NCBI RefSeq assembly: GCF_030247195.1
Contig: NC_080672.1
Coordinates: 398,491,037-398,555,036 of the forward strand
Source of the DNA: Topomyia yanbarensis
Taxonomy: Eukaryota > Arthropoda > Insecta > Diptera > Culicidae
Direction of reading: 5' to 3'
Length of the DNA: 64,000 nt
This document shows, piece by piece, positions 1 through 12,525 of the stretch. The first letter of the stretch is position 1, and every line of letters starts with the position of its first letter. Both the position numbers and the translations under genes were made by a program. The notes under the pieces are model-generated. The model did no database searches, was not told where the DNA came from, and was given only the letters and a program-made list of their open reading frames with translations.

Positions 1-2743
1 AAACTAGGGATAGCCCCTATGTTTGAGTAAGCCGAGCAAACGAGTGGATCACAGGTTCGCTTGCTTCCGAAGGCGTGTCGGTGGCCACCTCGCCCGGCGG
101 ATGTCTCGGTTATGCGGCTAAGCCGCATCGAAATGGTACTCCTTAAACATTCTAACTAGAATCGGTTGTGTAACCGGAGCCGGAATACGAATTAGAATCA
201 GTCAGCATTCTGGCTGAGATTAACTGGGAAGTTTAGTAAAATTTAATCTGGACATTAAAATTTTCTGGCAACGCTCCAGCACCCCGTTGAATTCTAACAA
301 TTTTACCACCTGGGTGCCAGGTTGACGATATGAAATGAACTTTGTTTACTTTAGACAAATTTTGATTCGAGCCAACAACATCCAGCCAACAATAGGGGGT
401 AGTGGGTTAATTCGGACCGCTGGCCATTTCGGATCCCCACCTGTTTCTCAGCTATGGTAATATTATGAAAAGCGCACATGTCATTTTCATGGCTGTCATG
501 TAGCTCTTTTCTGTATCACAAAATATGGCGGTTCTCAGTTTTCGTGTGCGTGCGCTACGTGTGAATGTTGTTTCGGAGCGCTGTTTTGAAAAAAAATGGT
601 ACACCAACTAACAAAATTTCTGTTGGCACCAACAATTAATTGAATCAATCTATACAGGGTGTTTGGTTCATGGTTAAGAACCTCTCGAGGGGTGATTGAC
701 TGTCATATTTGGAGAAAAAAATCGTTGTACACATACCATCAAATCTCAATCATTACAAAGTTATTGAACTTTTTGTGTTAAAAACTTATTTGTCTTAAAA
801 TACCTCTAACTCAAAAAGTATACTTTGTATTTCAAATGTTTTAGATCCACTGTGAAGGTGAGAAAATTTCGCATTGAGTGATGCCCTCACATGTTTCAGC
901 TAATGAAATTCAGTAGCCTTTTCAAGGTAATTTATCGAAAATTAAACAATTTTAATCGAGTTTTCGTTCATTTCTTGAAAATCCTAATAGTTAACCTCAT
1001 CATTTTTATAATTCAGATTGTTAGTCTTGAAGAGCTGCATAATTCATTCTGCATTTGACATGATACACTTACCTTTTCTTATTTTCATGAGTTAGGGTTA
1101 TTCAACTTGGATATTTTTATCTCATTTTCACTAATACCAGCTCTATTTGAAAAAGTATGGCACTTATTGTACTTTTTTTCTTTTTATTCGAAAGCCAGGA
1201 AAATTTTACAGAGAAAAATGTATTAATACCTTTCAGTTAAGTGAATTTAGTATTCTTTTAAAAGTAAATTAGTTTAAAGTTAGTGCTATTATTAGCATTT
1301 TCGTTAATTTCCATTATTATCATGGAAATAATGCATCTCAGCCAGTTCTACAGTTCTTTCTTTGACTCCATTCAATTATCTCTTTTGGTTTCGACGCAAA
1401 ATCGTTTTTATAACATCGTTTCATATGCAAAAATAACGATTTCGAACCCACTACATTTGTGGCGAAGTCATGCTGTGTTAACTACTAAATAGCAGCAAAA
1501 TGAAAAGAGATTTAGACAAAGCGTCAAATAAAAAGTTATAGAGAACATTAAGGGGCATCAAATGAACAATAGTAACGATAAATTTTGTTGATTAACAATT
1601 AGAATAATTACAAAACTCTCCAAAAAACACAAATTTTGAGCTATTTCGTTAGTAAAAAATCATTTAGTACACTTAACTAAATATATTTGTACATACACTG
1701 ATAGGACATTTTCTCAGCTTTCCAATGAAATCTTGTAAATAACGATATAAAGCATATTTTTAGATTAGAGTCTTTTAAGCACTTGCAAGTCGGTTACAGG
1801 AAAAGTATAGTAATGAAATTACAAAGAAATGAGAAGAGATAGGAATATGACGTCCAAGAACAAATTATGAATCGTCCTAAAACCCAACTTTTGGATAATG
1901 GATATTGCTATAATCATATTTTATTATTTCGAGAAAATTAGCGAAAACCTCCTCAAAAACACTAACTTTTAACTACTTTCGACTCACCGTAGTGAACGTC
2001 ACGGTTTAAAGTTTGCCTGATATTTACCGCCGAAATTGACCAGGATTTTTTGGTCTGGCTAGCAATCTGCAGTTGTGGCAAACGAAATCAGATTTATGCC
2101 TCAACTGGGATGTGGTTCTTCGGTGTTTTGGCCTGATTAGGCATCGTGCTGATATGCAAAATCAGTGCTAGAGTTGTATAGAGTCATCAAGAAAACTTTT
2201 GTGTCCAAAGACTGCAATGCGCCAAACTGCCCAAATCTTCAGTAAATAGAAAGATACTGAGCAATTTTTAAGCAACAGCTAAACAATCAGATATCACTAA
2301 AATGAAATGAAAATGTAATGGAAGTGGAATAAAGCTGAAAAAGAAGTTACAGTTACTACTGTGTAAAAGTTTGTACATGTAAGCCAATTTTTTTTAAAAT
2401 AATACATATCACACTGAACTTTTTTATTAATTTAATTCGCCACGGATCCTACGTAGTACAATAACCTGTAGTTCTAAAGCTAAAAACTATCCAATGTACT
2501 ATAAGTGCGCATAATCTACGAAAACCATGTAAAAATAAAATTCAGCTTTTAAAAAAAAATTTGGTTACGATTTCCCACGGCGATGTCTTTCAACGAAGGT
2601 GTTTGAAAAAATTTAATCGTTATTTTTAAATTGTGTACTTACAAAAGTGTTACTCTTAACATATTGAACGTGAGCAGTTCCATGTTCCTGGTGTGATGAA
2701 ACTGGATAGAATGTTGTTCCAGAAAAGCCATATTTTGTTTTTC
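1..2743. other. AT-rich intergenic DNA, no gene recognised
   Basis: No reading frame here has a recognisable domain or coding look. A stretch beginning CAGGGTGTTTGGTTC near 654 resembles a transposon end, but I found no matching inverted end, so I do not call an element. Confidence 0.5.
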
Positions 2744-2750
2744 ATTAAAC

Positions 2751-3172
2751 CACAGAGAACAGACGTCCATCTCCAACATTCAACTTGTGTAAAAATCCCT
2801 AACGGTTTCCAAGGTAGTTATCTAAACCAGGCGCGCTATTGTCGTCATGTTTTTTGTGGCTGAGTTCGACTGTATTGACAGCGGTTATTCCTCTACCCAG
2901 TAAAACTAGTCCGGAACCGGTTCGGACTTCTGAGTGGATCCAGTATAAATTCCAGCTCAAATGCATCAACCGATAGAGATGGAATCGGTGGTTTCCTTTG
3001 AGCAAGATTCCATACTGAATCCATTCAGGATTTGGAAACGGTTCCCGAATGGATTTGACGAATAGTTGGGATAAGTAGCTGTGGCGGCGCTAGAGTTTAT
3101 CGTTTATTAATTCAAATGTTTACACACGTTTTTTAAATATTTTTGTTCGATCATGGATGTCTGTTCTCTGTG
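2751..3172. mobile_element. 422-bp MITE with 7-bp target duplication
   Basis: The left end reads CACAGAGAACAGACGTCCAT and the right end is its near-exact inverse (one mismatch in the first 20 bases). The element is flanked by the direct repeat ATTAAAC at 2744-2750 and 3173-3179. There is no transposase. The CA-start TIR and 7-8 bp duplication suggest a hAT- or P-like non-autonomous element; the superfamily is inference. Confidence 0.75.
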
Positions 3173-3589
3173 ATTAAACATTCCAGTTTGCTCCAACGGT
3201 TTTTAAATCAATCAATATGGAAATGGCAAATCCCCTGTGATGAATTAGAATCAGGATGCTTCGGGAAGCCTCGCGTTTTTTTCTTGCCGGATAAGGAATA
3301 ACGATTCTTTTGACGGTCGAATGTCTGTCGCCGTGACTCATAATTTATCTTTGCGTTGCACATAATTTCGGTTCAATCAAAACTGAAATCAGCAGCTCAA
3401 GCATGTTCTACTTTTGATCGGTATATTAATCCAAGAATGCTCATCAAAATATTTTTCAAAATAATAAAGATTGGGCCGCCCTTTACTTTTGAATTTTATG
3501 CACTCATCCTCATCACGGGGCCCCTGTCCTGGGCCCAGTGTGTCCATGCGTAAAACGTGAAAGTATTCTTGAAGAACACCACGCGGCTA

Positions 3590-5000
3590 GCTCACCTTTA
3601 TTTTTGATCTCAGGGTCGGCTACCGTTCTCGGGAGGACTCACTGTACTTACCGCTTTTAAACAATTTTTCAACTCAGGCGAATCAATATAGAAACCATCC
3701 AACAAAGAAAAAGGCTCTCGTAGGAACAAAAAGAAAAGGTTTACAATTTTACAATTTATTTTTGAACGGAGTTTTAGGCGCCTAATTATTAACGTTGGAG
3801 CCCTTCGCTGATCCGACACGTGGGTGGGAGAGAGGAGGAATTGAACGTACCTGAGCCCGTTTGGCGGGCCGTCGTTGCTGTCGATGCTGCTTGGCGAACG
3901 AGGCAGTGGTTTTGGCGTCAATACTAGCGTCGCGCCGGTGCTTCCAGCGTGGGGAGAACTGATGCGCGTGGCCTTTTAGCAAACTGCGCACGCGTCCGAG
4001 ATGTTACCGTCACTTGGTGCTTTCGTTGCTCCACAATGGAGTGGCGTACCGTTGTCTAACCCAGGAGCGATTCTCGTCGGCCGTGCTAGGGTGCGGCGGC
4101 GGACTTCGGCGGACGTACCGTGATAATTTCACGATGTAGTGGCGGGTTGCCGTCTTAATGGAAACGGACTTCCGAAAAATCGTAGCGGCCAACGGTGGGA
4201 CACAAGCCGAATTTTGACCGGAAAATCACTTCGAGCGGACTCGTGATATCAGGTCCGTACTCATCTAGGTTGGAAACTTCTCGCAGGATTTTATACTTTG
4301 CGAACTATACCGTTTTATAATTTCACTGAACTTACTCGCCTTAGGCCTGCATCCAAACTGACCTACCTCACTCATTATCATTTCCCATGAACCCTACGAT
4401 ATCCAATTCCTCTTATTCTCTCTCTCTCGTCCTTCTTATCTCTCTCTCTCTCCCTTAGCTTTTCCGGAAACAGTGGTTCTGCGGCTAAATTACTGGCACC
4501 TGACTCAACTCCACTGCGGTGCCAATCAGTCATGCAGCAACAGATTCGGCGTTAGTAAATTTTGCATTATACAGTTTGCCTATGATTAGTGCGGACTATT
4601 TTGCCGTCTTTTGCCGTTGCGGTTTTTCCGGTACAGTCAATAGCTTCAGATTGGTAACGGTTGCGGGATTATAGGTGCCTTGAGGAGTTATGACTGGTCC
4701 AGAGGGGAACACGTCTTAGGCCCCAACGCCTGGTCTGGACGTTCCGGGGTGGGTACGAAAGACCTCTTTTCAGCCCTCGAACAATACAGGCAGAATTCCC
4801 AAATTTCCCCCAACCGCTATCATTTACAATGTTTTTTTTTCGCAAATTATCGACGCGTAATTATTGGTTTGAATTTTAACGGGGTTAGTGGTTAGTACAA
4901 AACTTATCCTATGTTAAACAAAAATAACAACAAATATATTTTTTTTCAATTCAATTAACAAACTAACAACAATAATAATAGAGAGCCAATAACAAAAAAA
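3590..5000. other. GC-richer segment of unknown nature with CT microsatellite
   Basis: Base composition rises well above the surroundings between about 3590 and 4270, and a CT-rich simple repeat lies at about 4412-4456. Short open frames exist on the - strand but overlap in different frames and match nothing I know. On the - strand there are splice-donor-like strings (CAGGTACGTT near 3850, GCGGTAAGTA near 3655). It could be a non-coding first exon or an LTR-like region; neither is shown. Confidence 0.3.
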
Positions 5001-6760
5001 ACTAACAAAAAAGAACAAAATCATAACTTAGATACTATAATTGAATTAATGGTGGATGGAATTATATTGTTACGAAACAGCTAAAACTTAGATCGGTAAC
5101 AAACGGTACTGGGGATAAAGTAGGAATTTACTTCTAATGCGAAAAAACGATAAGAAATGGGTAGTCCGAATTGGACCAGGGTTGAGGTAATTCGGAGCTT
5201 TGATATACTTTTGCGCAGAACCGTTTATACACAATACGGGAAAAGATTGAGAAAAGTCGCATTAGAAAAAGAAAATGTGCGCAATTGATCAGGCTCTTAG
5301 GAAAAAAATAATGATTTACAAATCGGTTGAAACGTTCCGGTTCCATAGATCATAAACTCTTACTAACATATGCGGAATAAAATTTGGACAAAATCCAAAA
5401 GGCAATTTTTTTTGTAGAAAACTCTTTATTGAATGTTCTCTCTATATGAAAACATTTGTCAGCTTATTAACTTAATGTACACACCTAGAAAAAATCATGT
5501 AAATTTACGTCTCCTGACTCTGACATATACGAGCATCAAAATTAACTTAGTTTTACAGTTGATTCCAATTTTACATGTCGTTGAATTTCGGAAAGCATTT
5601 ACTTCACATATGGCGTTTGTTCTGAATGGTAGTAAGTGTAATTTTATGTCATTGAGCATGGAAAGTGTCTATTGCATGTAAAATTAAACGGAACACGGTT
5701 ATTTTTCGTCATTTATTGAATTACGGCTTGTTAAATTGTGTTATGTTTGCAATTACGTCAACGATAAAATTCAGAACTTTTTGGTGTGTAGAAAAAAATT
5801 TGAGCCCATTCGAAAAGGTTTATGACAGTTTGCAAGATCTTTTTGCAAGGGAGTTGAAAAAATTGGTGTTGGCATATTCTTAATTTCTTTCTTAATTTTG
5901 ACTATCATGTTTGTTAGTTTTATGTCGAAAATTATTGGCATATACTCTCAGCTTCAAATTATTCCACAAATCCTCATTTGGACGCAGTTGTGGTACATTT
6001 GGAGGGTTATCAGCCTTTTGTACAAAAAGTATGCCATAATCCTCCAATGCGCCAAAACTTCTTTTTGGCATAATAGCTAGGTGCCAGATTAGGCGTTCGC
6101 TGCCATTTTGGTCACATGGTATCTCCTAGCGGGTCGAAATTAACACTGAATGTTTAAAATAAGTGTGCCTAGAGTATGACGTTTAGTATGGTGCCTTGCA
6201 CAGGGTCGCATTTTTGTTTTAATGCTGGAAGCGTTGTCCAAATTTCATTCCGCATGCGATAGGTCCGAATTGGGCCAGTCCCGCAACCCTCATAATGATT
6301 TTTAATTGATTGTTTTACAAAATGTTAACGTGTCTATATTTGACACTATCGGTCTTATTTAATAATATTTTGGACAGTTAACCCAGCAAAAAATAATAGT
6401 CAAGGTGGTTGAATTGGAGGTGTAGCAATATTATTTAAATTAATTTCATTAAAAAATAAATAGAAAAGTTGGACTATGAAATTTTAACGTCACACTACAT
6501 CGGAAAAATACCATAAATAAATAACCCAATTGGACATTCTTATATATGTTCGCAGAAATTCGGCGCATCTTTATTCCTGCGCTGATAATTGCTTTATAAT
6601 CAGTTACATGGTTTTCTCATAGCTCAAACCGGTAACACTGGAATGTGCGAATCTCACACACCACCAGTCGGCATTCTGTCCTCGGAAGACCAAAATATCT
6701 ATGGCATCAAATAAGTGTTGATCATCAATTAGAACATGATCGATTTCGGAGCATCTCTGT
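5000..6760. other. AT-rich intergenic DNA, no gene recognised
   Basis: Only short AT-driven open frames are present. I see no domain, RNA gene or clear repeat boundary. Confidence 0.5.
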
Positions 6761-6764
6761 TATG

Positions 6765-6955
6765 AAAAAGGCGGACGAACATTATGTTAGGCCAAATGAA
6801 CATTTTGACGTTTGACTCTAGTACCCTGTGCTAATTGTCCCTAGGAAATGCGATTATAGGGCGATTTCAAAACTTATACTTTTTTTTTGGCAGCTAAAAT
6901 TGACTTGGTTATTTTTTGTGTTTCTCAAACATGGCAGTTCATGATTAGGTTAAGA
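6765..6955 (+). mobile_element. Decayed left part of the CCCAGTC MITE
   Basis: The segment from GCGGACGAACATTATG to the TCATGATTAGGTTAAG region aligns by eye with the left half of the elements at 8692-9411 and 42491-43198. It shares the TTGACGTTTGACTC, CCTGTGCTAATT, CCTAGGAA and AAACATGGC blocks, with indels. The right half is missing. It is an older copy of the same family. Confidence 0.7.
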
Positions 6956-7684
6956 TGTCGGTTCTCATGGTAAAGAGGGGCAAGTCTGTTTTTGCCGTAA
7001 GCATGCTGGTAGACTAGAGGGATTCGTAATAACATTGTCAAATGTTGACTACTGCCAGCAGAAGACAAAAGATTAGGCTATTGGATTTTAAGTCTGTTTC
7101 TAATGAGTAATGCCTCTGTCACTTCTAGTTTTCCGATCTGTATATTTCACATCCTTGCTCTAACTATACTACTATCAAGTACTATGGCTCTAGAATTTTC
7201 ATAAGTTCCATTACTTAGTAATTTCTAGCTAATTAAATGTCGTTAAAAAGTAAGAAACAAAGTGTGACTATATAAGTCGAAATAAAAAATGAAAATTTAA
7301 AATGCACAACAGCGAAACTGACACGCAATCGTGTCTTATCAGTTAATGAAACAGAATAAAAAAAGTTAACATCGACCATATGTGATTCTCTCGCAGTGCT
7401 AGAAGCTGCTTAATTTGTATCCTTCGATACTCAATACAACTCCTAGGATATTTACAATAGGCCAATTGCACGAACAGGATTGCCGAATATAGTCTAAATT
7501 CCAAGTTTTCAAAAAAATTATACAGCAATGAAAATATATCAAATTTTGTTCCTGGCATCACTGCTCTAGCGGAATCTAGTCCAAATTAATTGCAATAACT
7601 TTGGTTTTATGGATACTACTTATAACTGGTAGTGGTGAAATGAAAGGTTATAGTTCCAATTCTTGGTGAGTATATCTTGCCTAA

Positions 7685-7976
7685 ACTAATAGCACAGATA
7701 ACATACGTTTAGCCTAGAACAAATTTTCTTCAAAAACCTGTGTAAACTTTCAAATTGATAAACGTTGAAAATCCGTGTTTCACTATTGCCATCCGCGTAA
7801 CTGTTTGCTACACGTGTTTGACAGCTGCCCTCTAACTGCATTATATTGATCATTGCGCCATCTACAAACGTTTGCCAAACGTGTTTCAGACGTCTGATTT
7901 ATTCGGGATTTCACTAGCGGATATTTACTCACGATTCGAATCGAGCCCAAACGTTTGTTATCTGTGCTATTAGTTA
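7685..7976. mobile_element. MITE with TAGCACAGATAACA inverted ends
   Basis: AACTAATAGCACAGATAACA at the left is mirrored by the inverse at the right end (TGTTATCTGTGCTATTAGTT). The next bases, ACGTTT, also pair. Length is about 290 bp with no coding capacity. The TTAG/CTAA palindrome at the edge makes the exact target duplication ambiguous. Confidence 0.65.
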
Positions 7977-8349
7977 TAGCTGTATTGGGGCATGTTCAGG
8001 AGTGTTTGAGTTCTAGATTCATAATTTTGACAGTTCTATAATATAAAACTGAAAATTTTAAAACTAGAACTTGCCGTTCCCAGCAGCAGTTTTAGCGGGA
8101 GTTCTGTTTAGTTTAAAACTCATGTCTCGCCATGCCTTCAGCGTTAATGCATTAAAATTTATTTTTCTCCTGTCTATCGAGTCTAAGCATCTGTGCTGAA
8201 AACTTTGCATGTATTAAAAACACAGCAATAAATAGAACGGGGTCGTATAACAGATTAAAATTTTGAAACAAAACTGTTCGAAATTATAAAACAAAACGCT
8301 CTGCTGTGAATTTGAATTTTTCAGTTCCAGTTCTACTTTGAAACTCTTA

Positions 8350-9485
8350 GAGCATGTTCAGGAGAGTTTCAGTTTTAGATTTATAATTTTGACAGTTCTA
8401 TAATATAAAACTGTAAAATTTAAAACTGGAACTTTCTGTCCCCAGCAGCAGTTTTAGCGGGTGTTCTATTTAGTTTAAAATTCATTTCTCGCCATGCCTT
8501 TAGCGTTACTGCATTCAAATTTATTTTTCCCCAGTCTATCTGTTCTAAGTGTCCCTGCTGAAAACTTTGCATGCATTTAAAACACAGTTCTAAACGTGTT
8601 TCAAAATCAGCAACAAATAGAACGGCATCGTATAACAGTTTTAAATTTTGAAACAAAACTGTACGAAATAATAAAACAAAACGCTCTGCTGCCCTGTCAA
8701 AAAAATGCGGACGAACATGGTCAGGCGATTTAAAAAGTTTGACGTTTGACTCAAATCGCCTGTGCTAATTACCCCTAGGAAGAAATGCAATTTGCGAATG
8801 CGATTTAAAGGCAATTTCAATACTTAGACAAATTTTCTGGCGGCTGAAATGGACTTGGTTGTTTTTTTGCGTTTTTCAAACATGGCGGTTCATGTTTGGC
8901 TTAAGTTTCAAATTGTTTTTTTAAACAATTGGCGCGTTCCCGCTTGTATTTTGTTTGTTTAGTGCACTTAATTTAGCCAACGAATGTGGAAAATTGTGGA
9001 ATCGTGTGTAAGTATAGTGGAACAAGATCTCTGAGTCTAAATGAAAGTCAGATTGTGGTAAGTTTTGGTGTGCAATAACAATTTCACCATCGATTCTTCC
9101 TATAGTCTGGTGGTGATTACCTAGTGTACCGATAAATTTATGTAAGTAGATAGTGAACCGAAAATAATTATTATTTTTAATTTTCATATCAGGCAATTAA
9201 GGGCGATTAAATGGCGCGTTCCCTGGGCGATTTAGGGGCGATTTAAGGGCGGGTAAAGCGGCAAAAAAATGACGGCGGCAAATCGCCCAAATGTTGCATA
9301 TAAAATAGCCCCCTAATTGCCAGCAAATTGCTGGCAAATTGTAGGGCAATTAGCGCATCCGAGTTGGCAAATAGCCCCCCGCTAGCCAGCAACTTGCCCT
9401 TTTTGACTGGGTGGGGATGTGAATGTTTCAGTTCCAGTTCTACTTTGATACTCCTATATAAAATAAAACGCTCCTGAACATGCCC
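8350..9485. mobile_element. Inner MITE B, same family as A
   Basis: B has the same ends as A (GAGCATGTTCAGGAG at left, CTCCTGAACATGCCC at right), with TA on both sides. Its body repeats A's landmarks in order: TTTTGACAGTTCTATAATA, CAGCAGCAGTTTTAGCGGG, GCCATGCCTT, GAAAACTTTGCATG and AAAACGCTCTGCTG. B is itself split by element C after GCTCTGCTG, and its tail resumes at about 9420. Confidence 0.7.
8692..9411 (+). mobile_element. Innermost MITE C (CCCAGTC family)
   Basis: It starts CCCTGTCAAAA and ends TTTTTGACTGGG, about 720 bp. Two further full copies at 42491-43198 and 43207-43904 define the same borders. Towards the right end it holds short palindromes built from GCCAGCAA and TTGCTGGC. There is no transposase gene, and no clean target duplication could be read. 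Confidence 0.75.
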
Positions 9486-9520
9486 TAATATAAAATAAAA
9501 CGCTCCTGAATATGCCCTTG

Positions 9521-11880
9521 AAATGCTGTTTTTGAACAATGCGGGTATGTATGGGTTAAGTAACGACGCTGAATCCTTCTGGATAAAGACTCGACACGTC
9601 AATCGTTAGTTTACCATTTATCTGTCAGTGTCATTCCAATCGAGCACGAGACCTGTCAATGGCATTCCAATCGAGCAGAATACTTGTCTAATGAATGAAT
9701 GATGGAAAGTATTGTGACAGTGAGTTAAAATAGTTTGAATATATTTCTGAATCGAATCTCTAAGGCAAGATAAAATATATAACTTTTATCATTACGGTGC
9801 CTTCTAAAAGTTGCTTCAACCATTGCAGCTATCCATAATGTTGTAATTTTCTGGTAAACCACAGAACCGGACCTATTCCGCACGAAGGTTGTAGTTTACC
9901 AAGAAGCGAAAAAAAAAAACATTTTTTTTAAACCGGCAGTAGTTTTATTGGTACAAAACTTCACACTGCACTTCATTATGAAAAAAATCGACGTTGCAAC
10001 TCTGCAGCTACTGTAGAATACGAGTCAACTGAAGTTAACGCTGTGACAGTGGTACTAGTTTGCATAAAATAATGTTGCCAAACCATTTTATTTAGTTGGG
10101 ATGAGATGGCGAGTCTTTATTCAGTAATTCAGCGTCTTTAGGGTTAAGTAATGGTGTTATCTTCATCTTAATGTATTTGTGCATTATTCTTAAAATTCAT
10201 TTGGCTACACACCTGTCACAATTATATCGATGAAAAAGTTTAGTAGACAATTACACAAATAATATAACTTTGCCTTTCCACTAAAACAATGGATATACTT
10301 CACATACCAATGAAAATTATCATTGCTTCCGAAAATAGAAATTTCGGCCTAATTGCTTTTGAAGAGCTGTCGAATCGAAAACACCGACCATTACCGCCCA
10401 AAGCCTAATCCCGAAAGTAAATCTCTCCAGATGAACTTTGTCCCTTCATGGGTATATTTATCTCGGCTGTGGGTGGGAAAAATAATGAAATCAAATCGAA
10501 ACACAAACATGACCCGATACTCTCGAAGCTACACACAGTTTTTCGTTTAGTGTTCGCCACATTCAGACAATCGTAAATATCCCTCAATGCAGCTGGCAAT
10601 GTCCAATAGCATGGTAAATCGATCCCTGGAGTGATATTGAAGTGTGAACCTTCTCGGGATGCCCAAATGAAACCTTGTGATACCGAGAACGATTATTGCA
10701 CATTCGGTTGGTCGTCCGTGCATGCGTCGGTGTGTGTGTGGGGAGGGGGGAATGGAAAATGGAGATGAATGACATTTGCAGGAACCACTCAAGGTTCCAC
10801 TCCAGCAATCTTCCACGCGGGATGCTCTCACCGATCGGTTTCTGGTGGGTTGTCACGGGTTAGTGATATATGTATGTGGTGCTTGTTATTATTCCGGTGC
10901 TGTCCCGAGTGGGGGTGTGGATAGCTGATAATATCCGTGCGCAGAGATACACTTTATTCAATTTAATTTCCATTGATTACATTTATCCAACTCCGGTTCA
11001 GGTTTCTAGTGGTTCTGATTTTATCGAAGTGCTATGACTTCGCGACAGATAGGTTTGTATCGTATATATTGCTTACAGTTTCTTCGATTGCAGCGAACAA
11101 GCGTTCACTAACCATGCGCCTCCATTGATTATTATTTCCTGCTGTAGGATTGGGGCGGGAAATCTCATCCAAAATTGACAAGTAATTGTCGGAACCGTTC
11201 CATTTTTTCCTCTGATTACAGGTACATTTATGACAAGGAGTCTTGAAATGGTTTTGAATGCCAAATAAATCTACCATCGACGTCTAGCCGATGATTATAG
11301 TGTCATAAATTTGAACGAGAACGATATCTTTGCGGAATATAATCGGTAGGATGCAAGACGTGACAGTGTGGAACATTTTTACGATTGCGACAGTTTGTCG
11401 TCGAGGGAGTATTTTCCGTTATGGTACCGATCAACGAGTGCCGGCGGAAGATACTTAGCAAAAGAGTTTGTCGTATGCGCTCGGTCCAGGAGAATATACA
11501 TAGAAGGTAGAAAATATGCCACTGGAGCCCATCATTGCGTGGGTGTGTTGTAGAACGGATGCTCTAATTTGCTCATCTGAGTTTTCTTCCTTGAGACTTT
11601 TTTTTATTATACTTGTAGATGCATTTTGAGCGCGGTTGATGGAGTCTGTAATGTGAGGCGATTGCGGAGAAAGGTCCAGGAAAGGGTATTCCGGTACTAT
11701 TTTATGTTTATAGCAAACATACGCGGTGCCAGTTACGTATGTCCGGACAGGAGAGGCGTAGGCGATGATATTGATGAATTGATTGTGGGTGTTTTGAATT
11801 ATCATTTTTACGTTACGTTTACCTTGAAGGTGCCAGTTTTTTTTGGTGCTTTGAATTTAAAAGTCATCAAACGGTGAGAT
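9521..11880. other. Intergenic DNA, no gene recognised
   Basis: The segment includes a short GT-rich run followed by a G-rich run near 10728-10750. Overlapping short frames around 10550-10860 and 11030-11270 show no domain. Part of 11280-11880 may be an eroded continuation of the LINE just to the right, but I could not align it. Confidence 0.4.
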
Positions 11881-11889
11881 AACAAGGTT

Positions 11890-12330
11890 CTAATAATTCT
11901 CCCATCTCATGCCCCCACACGAGTCTAAGTCTAAGGAATCCGTGTCATTTCACCCGTATTCAAAATGGTCATGTTGAAGTTGTCGCAAAGCTTATGGAGT
12001 AGGGTAGATCGATTATCGTCGTGAAGGCAACCCCATGCCGTACCGTGGGAGCTGAAGTCACCTAAAACTAGCCTCAGTACGGGGAGGAGTTCCGCAATAT
12101 CGCAAAGCCGTCGGTGGCTGACTGAGGCTCTAGGGGGAATGTAGGTGGAAGCAATGCAAAGGTCTTTGCCTTTAATTCTAGTTTGGCAACTTCAATACCT
12201 GGTGTCGAGGGGAGGTCGATTCGATTGAAAGAATAGCACTTTTTGAGTAGAAGTACTCCTCCGTAAGAGTCTTCTCGATCCAAGCGAATAATGTTAAAAT
12301 CATGGAAGTGTAGGTCTATTTCTTAAGTAA
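11890..12330 (-). pseudogene. LINE ORF2 endonuclease fragment (jockey type)
   Basis: Read on the - strand, broken frames give text typical of the apurinic-type endonuclease of jockey-group LINEs: GGVLL.KKCYSFNRIDLPS, then GDFSSHGTAWGC followed by DDNRSTLLHKLCD. GDF.SH..W is the conserved catalytic block before the C-terminal endonuclease motifs. It sits directly downstream of the gag-like ORF1 in the same orientation, as expected for ORF2. Stops and frameshifts interrupt it, and no reverse transcriptase domain follows at lower coordinates, so the copy is truncated and dead. That it belongs to the same insertion as the ORF1 is inferred from order and strand. Confidence 0.65.
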
Positions 12331-12525
12331 GCCATTGTCTCGCATAGTGCAAAAGCATTGCATTTCAAGTTATTTAGTAAGATTTTAAAGAAATCGATTT
12401 AAGATGCTTTTAAGGGGGTCAGAAATATTTAAAGCTGTAAGAATACAGTCCACAATGTCAGAGAAATTTATTAATCCAGCGCTGTTTTCTTTCTCTGGCT
12501 GATATATGGAAACACTTGGGGTTTT

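Larger units (their letters stand above)
7988..9517. mobile_element. Outer MITE A of a three-level nest
   Basis: It begins GGGCATGTTCAGGAGTGTTT and ends with the inverse CTCCTGAATATGCCC, flanked by TTG on both sides (7985-7987 and 9518-9520). The body from 8020 to 8345 aligns with the body of element B. B is inserted close to A's right end, so the last ~30 bp of A reappear after B at 9486-9517. Non-autonomous. Confidence 0.65.

Noticed and set aside
3610..4192. Three overlapping - strand frames in the GC-richer block
   Set aside because: They overlap in different frames, lack motifs and have no splice pattern that joins them; GC content suppresses stops.
7985..9520. Simple tandem duplication instead of nested MITEs
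   Set aside because: The last part of A reappears after B with a second inverted end, which tandem duplication would not give.
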